Part shown: one piece after another, positions 52,611 through 60,334 of the stretch
Layout of the letters: each line of letters begins with the position of its first letter
How positions within the stretch are numbered: the stretch's first letter is position 1
Assembly: GCA_036720245.1 (NCBI GenBank)
Contig: DAIMNI010000001.1
Coordinates: 1 to 64,000, forward strand
DNA: 64,000 nucleotides
Source: JAAZMA01 sp036720245
GTDB lineage: Bacteria; Bacillota; Clostridia; Tissierellales; Tepidimicrobiaceae
Direction of reading: 5' to 3'
Position numbers and translations under genes: made by a program
The notes under the pieces: model-generated
Database searches by the model: none
What the model was told of the DNA's origin: nothing
The model's input: the letters and a program-made list of their open reading frames with translations, nothing else

Positions 52611-53999
52611 ATGAAAGAAAGGGTATTAAAAAATATTAGAGAATACAATTTAATCGAAGATGGAGATAATGTGGTAATAGGCCTTTCAGGAGGGCCAGAT
52701 TCTATGGCACTTCTCTATGTATTATTAGAAATAGTAGAAATAGACTTTAATATTTATATAGCTCATGTAAACCATGGGGTAAGAGGAGAAGAAGCTTTAG
52801 CTGATGAAATCTTTGTAGAAAATTTAGCTAAGAAATTAAATCTACCCTATTATTCAACTCAGGTAAATATGAATGAATATGCTAAAGCAAAAGGGATTTC
52901 TTCTGAAGAGGCTGGGCGAGAATTACGCTATGGTTTTTTTCGTAAAATTTTAAATGAAATTGGTGGGGGAAAAATTGCAGTAGCCCATAATAAAAATGAT
53001 CAGGCAGAAACTTTATTAATGAGAATCTTTAGAGGAACAGGAATAGATGGACTTAGAGGAATGGATTTTATTTCTAGAGATATAATTAGACCAATTTTAA
53101 ATATTGAAAGAGCTGAAATAGAAAAATATTTAGAGGATAAAGATATAGAAACTAGATTAGACAAAACTAATTTAGAGAATATATATAGTAGAAATAAAAT
53201 AAGATTAGAATTAATTCCCTATATTGAAGAAAATTTTAATCCAAATATTATAGATACACTGTGGAGAACATCTAGAATTGCTACTATCGATAGTGATTTT
53301 TTAGAAAAACATACGGAAAAAATCTATAATAATATGATGAAAAAAAGGGGAAAACATAGTATAATTTTAGATAGGAAGCTTTTTTTAGAAGAAGGGCGAA
53401 GTATTCAGCAAAGAATAATTAGAAATAGCATAATAGATATAAATGGTAGTGTTCAAGGAATTACAGAAAAACATATAGCCTATATATTAAATTTATTTAT
53501 AGACGGAGATACTGGCAAAAGCATAGATATAATAGATAATTTAATAGCTAAGACAAGCTATGAAGAATTAATTATTGAAAAAAAGAGGAAAGTCAAAAAA
53601 AAGGACTATTTATATGAGATACCTATTGAGGATACTATATATATCGGGGATTTGGGATTAAAAGTGAATACAGAATTGACTACTGTAGATAATATAGACT
53701 TTAATAGTATAGATAGCTTCACTAAGTATTTTGATTTTAATAAAATAAATGGTAAATTATATATTAGAAATAGGAAAAATGGAGATCGTTTCTTCCCCTA
53801 CGGAATGGAAGGAAGCAAAAAAATTAAAGATTATTTTATAGATGAAAAAATTCCAAAAGATAAAAGGGACGAAATTCCAATTTTAATTGATAATGAAAAT
53901 ATTATTTGGATAGTAGGTTATAGAATTAGCAATTTATACAAAATAACAGAATGTACAGAGAAGGTATTAAAAATATCTTTTAATAATATTCAGATTTGA
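52611..53999 (+). CDS. tilS: tRNA(Ile)-lysidine synthase
   Basis: 462 residues from the ATG at 52611 with AGGTGA upstream. The N-terminal PP-loop ATPase has GLSGGPDSMALLYV, AHVNHGVRGEEALAD and AHNKNDQAETLLMR. The C-terminal TilS domains follow, with IRNRKNGDRFFPYGMEGSKKIKDYFID. It converts C34 of the CAU-anticodon tRNA-Ile to lysidine so that it reads AUA, a common codon in this AT-rich genome. Confidence 0.96.
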   Translation: MKERVLKNIREYNLIEDGDNVVIGLSGGPDSMALLYVLLEIVEIDFNIYIAHVNHGVRGEEALADEIFVENLAKKLNLPYYSTQVNMNEYAKAKGISSEEAGRELRYGFFRKILNEIGGGKIAVAHNKNDQAETLLMRIFRGTGIDGLRGMDFISRDIIRPILNIERAEIEKYLEDKDIETRLDKTNLENIYSRNKIRLELIPYIEENFNPNIIDTLWRTSRIATIDSDFLEKHTEKIYNNMMKKRGKHSIILDRKLFLEEGRSIQQRIIRNSIIDINGSVQGITEKHIAYILNLFIDGDTGKSIDIIDNLIAKTSYEELIIEKKRKVKKKDYLYEIPIEDTIYIGDLGLKVNTELTTVDNIDFNSIDSFTKYFDFNKINGKLYIRNRKNGDRFFPYGMEGSKKIKDYFIDEKIPKDKRDEIPILIDNENIIWIVGYRISNLYKITECTEKVLKISFNNIQI

Positions 54000-54010
54000 G
54001 GAGGGGTAAG

Positions 54011-54547
54011 ATGGAAGACTTTATAAAAGAAGTACTTGTAACAACTGACGAAATTGAGGCAAAGGTTAAAGAATTAGGCAAACAAATAACTGAAGACTAT
54101 CAGGGAGAGGAATTAATATTAATTGGCATATTAAAAGGTGCTGTAATATTTATGGGAGATTTGGCTAGAAATATTCAGATGCCAGTAGAAATGGATTTTA
54201 TGGCTGTATCCAGTTATGGCTTATCTTCTACTTCTACTGGTGTAGTCAGATTGTTGAAGGATTTAGATTGTAGTATAGAAGGGAAACATGTTTTAATAGT
54301 AGAAGATATCATAGATACAGGTCTTACATTGTCATATTTAATGGATAATCTAAATAAAAGAGGGGCAAAATCAGTTAAAGCATGTACTCTTTTAGACAAG
54401 CCAGATAGGAGAAAAACTGATGTTCCAGTAGCCTATAGGGGGTTTGAAATTCCCGATGAGTTTGTAGTGGGCTATGGAATAGACTATGCTCAAAAGTATA
54501 GAAATTTACCTTATGTGGCAGCTTTAAAAGAGGAAGTTTATAGCTAA
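54011..54547 (+). CDS. hpt: Hypoxanthine phosphoribosyltransferase
   Basis: 178 residues from the ATG at 54011, with GAGGAGGGG upstream. The PRPP loop VLIVEDIIDTGLTL, ILKGAVIFMGDL and the C-terminal VVGYGIDYAQKYRNLPYVA are all standard. It salvages hypoxanthine and guanine. The conserved order tilS-hpt-ftsH is kept. Confidence 0.96.
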   Translation: MEDFIKEVLVTTDEIEAKVKELGKQITEDYQGEELILIGILKGAVIFMGDLARNIQMPVEMDFMAVSSYGLSSTSTGVVRLLKDLDCSIEGKHVLIVEDIIDTGLTLSYLMDNLNKRGAKSVKACTLLDKPDRRKTDVPVAYRGFEIPDEFVVGYGIDYAQKYRNLPYVAALKEEVYS

Positions 54548-54554
54548 AAATTTA

Positions 54555-54583
54555 TTGTGCTTTAAGATTAGTTATGCTATAAT
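54555..54583 (+). promoter_or_regulatory. Promoter of ftsH
   Basis: TTGTGC (54555-54560), 17-nt spacer ending in TGC, and consensus TATAAT (54578-54583), making an extended -10. Confidence 0.65.
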
Positions 54584-54625
54584 AGGAAAATATAAGTTAA
54601 TTTTAGACAGAAGGGAGGACTAGGA

Positions 54626-56446
54626 TTGAGAAAGTTTTTTAGAGGCAGTAGCTTTTATTTGCTTCTATTTATTATAATAATTTTTGCAGTATCTACATTT
54701 AGTAAAGATGTAGAGCCCGCAAGAGAAATGGATGTAATTGAGTTTCTAGACAATTTAGATAAAAATAATATACAAAGTATTAATACTCAGGGAGATGTAC
54801 TAAAGGGTAAGCTTAAAGATGGAACCCAATATGAATTAATAATTCCTGAGCATATGAAGAGCACTTTTTACAAGGATTATTTACAAGATAAAATTGATTC
54901 TAAAGAAATTAAATCTTATAAAGGCGTAGCTGAGCCTACTGTTCCTTGGATTGTAAGTATATTACCTACAATATTTGTGATTTTAATGTTTGTGGTATTT
55001 TGGTTTATGCTTATGCAACAATCCCAAGGTGGGGGCAATAAGGTCATGTCCTTTGGGAAAAGTAAGGCTAAAATGCATAAGGAAGATGATAAAGATTTAG
55101 TTACATTTTCTGATGTGGCAGGTTTAGAAGAAGAAAAAGAAGAATTAGAAGAGATTGTAGATTTTCTCAAAAATCCAAGAAAATATTTAGAAATAGGTGC
55201 TAGAATTCCAAAGGGAGTATTATTAGTAGGCCCTCCAGGTACAGGTAAAACATATTTATCTAAAGCAGTAGCTGGAGAAGCAGGAGTGCCATTTTTTAGT
55301 ATTTCAGGTTCAGATTTTGTGGAAATGTTTGTAGGAGTTGGAGCTAGCAGGGTAAGGGATTTATTTGAACAGGCAAAGAAAAATGCACCTTGTATAATCT
55401 TTATAGATGAAATAGATGCAGTAGGAAGACAAAGAGGTGCAGGCCTAGGTGGAGGTCATGATGAAAGGGAACAAACCTTAAATCAATTATTAGTTGAAAT
55501 GGATGGCTTTGGTACCAATGAAGGTATTATAGTAATGGCAGCTACTAATAGACCTGATATATTAGACCCAGCACTTTTAAGGCCTGGTAGATTTGATAGA
55601 CAAATCTATGTAGGACTTCCTGATATAAAGGCTAGGGAAGAGATATTGAAGGTTCACACTAGGAATAAACCTCTAGATGATGATGTAGACTTAAAGGTAG
55701 TAGCCAAAAGAACTCCAGGATTTTCTCCTGCTGATTTGGAAAACCTAACAAATGAAGCTGCATTGTTATCTGCAAGACACGATCGTAAAACAATAAATAT
55801 GGAAACAATAAATGAGGCTTCCATTAAAGTAGTAGCAGGTCCTGAAAAGAAATCTAAAGTTATTAGCGAAGAAGAAAGAAAGCTTACTGCCTATCATGAA
55901 GCAGGCCATGCAATTACCTCTAGACTACTTCCAGATCAAGATTCAGTTCATATGGTTACGATTATTCCAAGGGGAATGGCTGGTGGATTTACGGCCTATT
56001 TACCAGAGGAAGATAGATATTATATGACTAAAAAGGAAATGGAAGGCGAATTGGTTAGTTTATTAGGTGGTAGAGTAGCAGAGGCATTAGTATTAGGGGA
56101 TATATCCACAGGTGCCCAAAATGATATAGAAAGAGCCACAAAAGTTGCTAGAAGAATGGTAACCCACTATGGTATGAGCAGTAATTTAGGTCCTATGACC
56201 TATGGAACTGATGATGAAGAAGTTTTTATGGGTAGGGACTTTGGTAGATCTAGAAATTACAGTGAAGAAGTAGCAGCAGCCATAGACAGAGAAATGAGAG
56301 GCTTAATAGATATGGCTTATAATAAAGCGGAATCTTTATTAAAAGAAAATATAAATATACTTCATAGAGTAGCCGAAGCATTACTTGAAAGAGAAACTCT
56401 AGATGGAAAAGAATTTGAAGAAATATTTATAGGAGCAAGTGCTTAG
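54626..56446 (+). CDS. ftsH: ATP-dependent zinc metalloprotease FtsH
   Basis: 606 residues from TTG at 54626 with GGGAGGA upstream. Two membrane segments (about 8-25 and 107-129) flank a small external domain. AAA+ ATPase: Walker A GPPGTGKT at 202-209, IDEIDAVGRQR, and the second region of homology ATNRPDILDPALLRPGRFD. The M41 protease has the zinc motif HEAGH at 424-428. It degrades membrane and regulatory proteins. The tail beyond the protease domain is short. Confidence 0.98.
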   Translation: MRKFFRGSSFYLLLFIIIIFAVSTFSKDVEPAREMDVIEFLDNLDKNNIQSINTQGDVLKGKLKDGTQYELIIPEHMKSTFYKDYLQDKIDSKEIKSYKGVAEPTVPWIVSILPTIFVILMFVVFWFMLMQQSQGGGNKVMSFGKSKAKMHKEDDKDLVTFSDVAGLEEEKEELEEIVDFLKNPRKYLEIGARIPKGVLLVGPPGTGKTYLSKAVAGEAGVPFFSISGSDFVEMFVGVGASRVRDLFEQAKKNAPCIIFIDEIDAVGRQRGAGLGGGHDEREQTLNQLLVEMDGFGTNEGIIVMAATNRPDILDPALLRPGRFDRQIYVGLPDIKAREEILKVHTRNKPLDDDVDLKVVAKRTPGFSPADLENLTNEAALLSARHDRKTINMETINEASIKVVAGPEKKSKVISEEERKLTAYHEAGHAITSRLLPDQDSVHMVTIIPRGMAGGFTAYLPEEDRYYMTKKEMEGELVSLLGGRVAEALVLGDISTGAQNDIERATKVARRMVTHYGMSSNLGPMTYGTDDEEVFMGRDFGRSRNYSEEVAAAIDREMRGLIDMAYNKAESLLKENINILHRVAEALLERETLDGKEFEEIFIGASA

Positions 56447-56450
56447 TACA

Positions 56451-56495
56451 ATTGACAGTTGACAATGGACAGTTGGCAATGGACAATTGACAATT
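56451..56495. repeat. Tandem GACAATTG/GACAATGG repeat downstream of ftsH
   Basis: Six degenerate 7-8-nt units (ATTGACAGTTGACAATGGAC and so on) start 5 nt after the ftsH stop. A related array lies after the mutase gene at 58367. Noncoding. Confidence 0.8.
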
Positions 56496-56504
56496 TATAA
56501 TTGT

Positions 56505-56552
56505 AGGGGCAGCTTCCTTGTTTGGTTTTCAAACAGGGAGCTGCCCTTTTTT
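56505..56552 (+). terminator. Strong terminator after ftsH
   Basis: GGGCAGCT (56507-56514) pairs with AGCTGCCC (56539-56546), extended inwards by CCTTGTTTG with CAAACAGGG, followed by six T. Confidence 0.9.
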
Positions 56553-56580
56553 ATATTTATTCAACAAAAAATGCTAAATT

Positions 56581-56653
56581 TTTTGCAACAAATACTTCAT
56601 TTTAAAATTTTCTTGAAATATATGTTGCAAAATTTATTGTCTTATTACATAAT
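56581..56653 (+). promoter_or_regulatory. Promoter and candidate operator of the mutase-decarboxylase cluster
   Basis: TTGCAA (56625-56630), 17-nt spacer, CATAAT (56648-56653) form a sigma-A-type promoter 33 nt before the mutase start codon. TTTTGCAACA (56581-56590) and its exact complement TGTTGCAAAA (56623-56632) form an inverted repeat whose right arm overlaps the -35. A looping or activating regulator is plausible. No cobalamin riboswitch consensus is visible. Confidence 0.5.
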
Positions 56654-56685
56654 ATAGATGGAGAGAGTTAAAGGAGGTCAGGAAA

Positions 56686-58365
56686 ATGTTTGATGAAAAA
56701 AAATTAGAGGAAATTAAAAGTGGAAAAAAGCAATGGACTGAAGGTCCAGTGGAAAAGGCCATTAGTAGATTTCCAGAAAGAAAAGAAAAATTTACTACAG
56801 GATCTAATATGGAGGTAGAAAGGCTTTATACTCCAGAAGAAGTAGAGGATTTTGACTATAATGAAAAGCTAGGCTATCCAGGAGAATATCCCTATACTAG
56901 AGGTGTTCAACCTACAATGTATAGAGGTAGACTTTGGACTATGAGACAATATGCAGGTTTTGCTACTGCTGAAGAATCCAATCAAAGATATAAATACTTA
57001 TTAGAACAAGGACAGACAGGACTTTCTGTTGCCTTTGATTTGCCTACTCAAATAGGTTATGATTCTGACCATGGCTTATCTGAAGGAGAAGTTGGGAAAG
57101 TAGGAGTTGCTATAGATTCCCTAAAAGATATGGAAATATTATTTGATGGAATACCATTAGACAAAGTGAGTACTTCCATGACTATAAATGCACCAGCTAG
57201 TGTATTATTAGCCATGTATATTGCTGTGGCAGAAAAGCAGGGAGTATCTAGGGATAAGTTAAGAGGAACTATTCAAAACGATATTCTAAAGGAATACATA
57301 GCTAGGGGGACATATATATTTCCACCAAAGCCTAGTATGAGATTAATAACCAATATATTTGAATATTGTTCTAAAGAAGTTCCTCAATGGAACACCATTA
57401 GTATTAGTGGCTATCATATAAGAGAAGCAGGGTCTACAGCAGCTCAAGAAGTAGCATTTACATTGGCAGATGGTATTGCTTATGTAGAAGCAGCCATTGA
57501 AGCAGGGCTAGATGTAGATGATTTTGCACCAAGGCTATCCTTTTTCTTTAATGCCCACAATGATTTATTAGAAGAAGTTTCAAAATATAGAGCAGCTAGA
57601 AGGCTTTGGGCAAAAATTATGAAGGAAAGATTCAATGCCAAAAATCCAAAATCTATGATGTTAAAATTCCATACTCAAACAGCAGGTTCCACACTAACAG
57701 CACAACAACCAGATAACAATATAATTAGAGTAACTATTCAAACCTTAGCAGCAGTTTTAGGAGGAACTCAATCCTTGCATACTAATTCTAGGGATGAGGC
57801 TTTAGCACTACCTACAGAGGAAGCAGTTATGATTGCCCTTAGAACTCAACAAATAGTGGCTTATGAATCTGGGGTAACAGAAACCATAGATCCTTTAGCA
57901 GGTTCCTATTATATAGAAAGCCTAACAGATAAAATAGAGGCAGAAGCTATAAAATATATTGAAAAAATAGATGAATTAGGTGGCGCACCACATGCCATAG
58001 AAAATGGCTATATACAACAAGAAATTCAAAATTCTGCCTATAGATACCAAATGGAAATAGAAAATCAAGAAAGAATAGTAGTAGGTATGAATAAATTCCA
58101 CATAGATGAAGAAGCCCATAAGGATTTATTAAAAGTGGATCCAGAGGTAGAAAGACTTCAAAAAGAAAAATTAAGAAAATTAAAATCTGAAAGAAATAAT
58201 GAAGATGTAGAAAATAGATTAAAGGAATTAGAAAATGCAGCAAAAACTGATGCCAACTTAATGCCTTATATATTAGAAGCAGTAAAAGTATATGGTACAT
58301 TGGGAGAAATCTGTGATGTACTCCGTGGAGTATTTGGTGAATATGAACAATCAGTAATACTTTAA
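56686..58365 (+). CDS. Methylmalonyl-CoA mutase, large (catalytic) subunit
   Basis: 559 residues, the acyl-CoA-binding TIM barrel without the cobalamin domain, which is encoded separately at 58554. Typical segments: YTRGVQPTMYRGRLWTMRQYAGF with the substrate-binding tyrosines, GLSVAFDLPTQIGYDSDH, ISGYHIREAGSTAAQE with the catalytic His, and LHTNSRDEALALPTEEA. It interconverts succinyl-CoA and (R)-methylmalonyl-CoA using adenosylcobalamin. Split mutases are known from Archaea and some Clostridia. AAAGGAGG precedes the ATG. First gene of the propionate module. Confidence 0.95.
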   Translation: MFDEKKLEEIKSGKKQWTEGPVEKAISRFPERKEKFTTGSNMEVERLYTPEEVEDFDYNEKLGYPGEYPYTRGVQPTMYRGRLWTMRQYAGFATAEESNQRYKYLLEQGQTGLSVAFDLPTQIGYDSDHGLSEGEVGKVGVAIDSLKDMEILFDGIPLDKVSTSMTINAPASVLLAMYIAVAEKQGVSRDKLRGTIQNDILKEYIARGTYIFPPKPSMRLITNIFEYCSKEVPQWNTISISGYHIREAGSTAAQEVAFTLADGIAYVEAAIEAGLDVDDFAPRLSFFFNAHNDLLEEVSKYRAARRLWAKIMKERFNAKNPKSMMLKFHTQTAGSTLTAQQPDNNIIRVTIQTLAAVLGGTQSLHTNSRDEALALPTEEAVMIALRTQQIVAYESGVTETIDPLAGSYYIESLTDKIEAEAIKYIEKIDELGGAPHAIENGYIQQEIQNSAYRYQMEIENQERIVVGMNKFHIDEEAHKDLLKVDPEVERLQKEKLRKLKSERNNEDVENRLKELENAAKTDANLMPYILEAVKVYGTLGEICDVLRGVFGEYEQSVIL

Positions 58366-58366
58366 T

Positions 58367-58516
58367 ACAATGGACAATGGACAATGGATAATTGACAATT
58401 AAAAGACTATAAACAAAAGGGATAGTCTCTAATATTTGGTTTTCATGTCATCCTGAGCCGAAGGTGAAGGATCTTAGACCCAAAAGATAGACCCAGATAA
58501 TTGTTAATTGTCAATT
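58367..58516. repeat. Composite repeat: ACAATGG array, GTCATCCTGA half copy, AATTGACAATT arms
   Basis: ACAATGG occurs three times in tandem (58367-58387), followed by AATTGACAATT (58390-58400). The complementary AATTGTCAATT is at 58506-58516. Between them, AGACTAT (58404-58410) and ATAGTCT (58422-58428) form a hairpin, and a left-half GTCATCCTGAGCCGAAGG copy of the palindromic repeat starts at 58447 with no right arm. The region separates the two mutase subunit genes. Confidence 0.75.
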
Positions 58517-58553
58517 AAAAACTATCAATTGAATAAATTTGGAGGGAGAAAAT

Positions 58554-58949
58554 ATGGATAGACCTATTAGAGTTTTGGTAGCAAAGCCTGGTCTTGATGG
58601 CCATGATAGAGGTGCTAAAGTAATCGCCAGATCTTTAAGGGATGCTGGTATGGAGGTAATATATACAGGACTTAGACAAACACCAGAACAAATTGTGGCA
58701 GCTGCCATTCAAGAGGACGTAGATGTAGTAGCTATGAGCATATTATCTGGAGCACATAATCATCTTTTTCCTAAAGTAGTAAATTTACTTAAAGAAGAAG
58801 GAGTAGATGATGTATTAATTATTGGTGGAGGAGTTATACCTGATGAGGACATACCTGGCCTAAAAGAAGCAGGTGTAGAGGCAATCTTTACTCCGGGCAC
58901 CTCTACTAAAGATGTGGTAAAATATATTGAAGATAATCTTAAAAGATAA
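58554..58949 (+). CDS. Methylmalonyl-CoA mutase, cobalamin-binding subunit
   Basis: 131 residues from the ATG at 58554 with GGAGGGAG upstream. The B12-binding fold has DGHDRGAKVIA at 15-25, whose His17 is the lower axial cobalt ligand, then SILSGAHNH and IIGGGVIPDEDI. It is the C-terminal half of fused mutases made as a separate chain and pairs with the subunit encoded at 56686. The 188-nt gap between the two subunit genes is filled by repeats, which is long for partners. Confidence 0.96.
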   Translation: MDRPIRVLVAKPGLDGHDRGAKVIARSLRDAGMEVIYTGLRQTPEQIVAAAIQEDVDVVAMSILSGAHNHLFPKVVNLLKEEGVDDVLIIGGGVIPDEDIPGLKEAGVEAIFTPGTSTKDVVKYIEDNLKR

Positions 58950-58965
58950 TTAGGTGGTGCTTTTA

Positions 58966-59901
58966 TTGAATATAGAAGAAAGGCTACTAAAGGGAGATAA
59001 GAGAGCCTGTGCCAGAATGATTACCATGCTAGAAAATAACGACGAAGAGGCAATAGAAATAATTAAAAAATTATATAAGCACACAGGAGGGGCCTATGTA
59101 ATTGGTATCACAGGACCACCTGGTTCAGGTAAATCTACTTTAACAGATAGACTTACTAAAGAAATCTTAAAAATGAATAAAAAAGTAGGTATAATTGCTA
59201 TAGACCCTACTAGCCCTTTTACAGGTGGGGCAATACTTGGAGACAGAATTCGTATGAACGACTTGGCCTTGGAGAAAAATGTATTTATTAGAAGTATGGG
59301 AACTAGGGGTTCTCTAGGGGGCATGAGCAAGGCAACCTGGGGAGCTATAAAAGTATTAGATATTTATGGTTGTGATTATATAATTGTAGAAACTGTAGGA
59401 GTAGGCCAATCAGAAGTAGATATAGTCAAAACAGCAGATACAGTGCTTATGGTAATGGTACCTAATTTAGGGGATGATATACAGGCAATAAAGGCGGGAA
59501 TAATGGAAATTGCAGATGTCTTCGCTATTAATAAATCGGATTTAGATGGAGCAGATAGGACTAAATTGGAAATAGAAATGAATTTAGATTTAAATCTTAG
59601 AGAGGAATATAGACCAGCTGTGTTAAAGGTCTCTGCAAGTAAAGGAGATAATATAGAAAAATTACTAGAGGAAATAATAGCCCACAGAAAATACTTAGAG
59701 GACACAGGAGAATTAATATTAAGAAGAGAGAAAAATGCTGAAATTGAAATACTAAAATTAGTAGAAGAGGAATTAATGAAATTAATTATGGATAAATCCT
59801 TAGAAAAAAACATACTAGAAAAGCTATCAAAAGAAATAGTAGAAAAAGAAATAGACCCTTATTCTGCCAAAGATAAAATTTTAAATATTATAAGAGGATA
59901 G
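58966..59901 (+). CDS. meaB: MeaB, mutase-protecting GTPase
   Basis: 311 residues from TTG at 58966, with AGGTGG 8 nt upstream; GTG codons at 58954 and 58957 lie in the Shine-Dalgarno. G3E GTPase: P-loop GPPGSGKST at 50-58, switch region AIDPTSPFTGGAILGDRIRM, VETVGVGQSEVDI, and base-recognition NKSD. It gates cofactor loading and rescues inactivated methylmalonyl-CoA mutase. The gene lies in the same run as both mutase subunits. Confidence 0.95.
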   Translation: MNIEERLLKGDKRACARMITMLENNDEEAIEIIKKLYKHTGGAYVIGITGPPGSGKSTLTDRLTKEILKMNKKVGIIAIDPTSPFTGGAILGDRIRMNDLALEKNVFIRSMGTRGSLGGMSKATWGAIKVLDIYGCDYIIVETVGVGQSEVDIVKTADTVLMVMVPNLGDDIQAIKAGIMEIADVFAINKSDLDGADRTKLEIEMNLDLNLREEYRPAVLKVSASKGDNIEKLLEEIIAHRKYLEDTGELILRREKNAEIEILKLVEEELMKLIMDKSLEKNILEKLSKEIVEKEIDPYSAKDKILNIIRG

Positions 59902-59911
59902 GAGGAATACC

Positions 59912-60313
59912 ATGGTAAAAAAAGTTGATCATATAGGCATAGCTGTGAAAAATTTAGAGGAAGCCTTAGAATTTTATGAAAATACTCTAGGGATTAAATG
60001 TCTAGAAACAGAAGTGGTAGAGGAACAAAAGGTAAAAGTAGCTTTTTTACCTATAGGTGATACAGAGGTAGAATTATTAGAATCCACCGAAGAAGATGGA
60101 CCCATAGCTAAATTTATAGAAAAAAGAGGAGAAGGCATCCAACATATTGCCTATAAAGTGGATAATATAGAAAAAGCAATTGAAGAATTTCAAGCTAAGG
60201 GAATTAGAATGATAGATGAAAAGCCAAGATATGGAGCAGGAGGAGCTAAAATTGCCTTTTTACATCCAAAATCTACTTTTGGAGTTTTAATAGAATTATG
60301 TGAAAGAGATTAA
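59912..60313 (+). CDS. mce: Methylmalonyl-CoA epimerase
   Basis: 133 residues with the vicinal-oxygen-chelate fold in two halves: VDHIGIAVKNLEEALEFYE with the metal His, VELLESTEEDGPIAKFIEKRGEGIQHIAYKVDNIEKAI with His and Glu ligands, and the final VLIELCER Glu. It converts (R)- to (S)-methylmalonyl-CoA, the form needed by the decarboxylase encoded next. Ten bases after meaB, GGAGGAA upstream. Confidence 0.96.
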   Translation: MVKKVDHIGIAVKNLEEALEFYENTLGIKCLETEVVEEQKVKVAFLPIGDTEVELLESTEEDGPIAKFIEKRGEGIQHIAYKVDNIEKAIEEFQAKGIRMIDEKPRYGAGGAKIAFLHPKSTFGVLIELCERD

Positions 60314-60334
60314 ACAAGGAGAAGGAGGACTAAA

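Noticed and set aside
56451..56495. CRISPR array after ftsH
   Set aside because: Units are 7-8 nt and contiguous without spacers, and no cas gene is present.
56581..56660. Sigma-54 (-24/-12) promoter before the mutase gene
   Set aside because: TTGCA is present but no TGGCAC element lies at the required spacing.
56553..56685. Cobalamin riboswitch upstream of the B12-dependent mutase
   Set aside because: Only about 130 nt are available and no B12-box-like conserved sequence was seen; a simple promoter with an inverted repeat fits.
57947..58384. 145-residue minus-strand frame at the end of the mutase gene
   Set aside because: Rich in Leu, His and Phe as expected of an antisense frame; no ribosome site; extends into the repeat.
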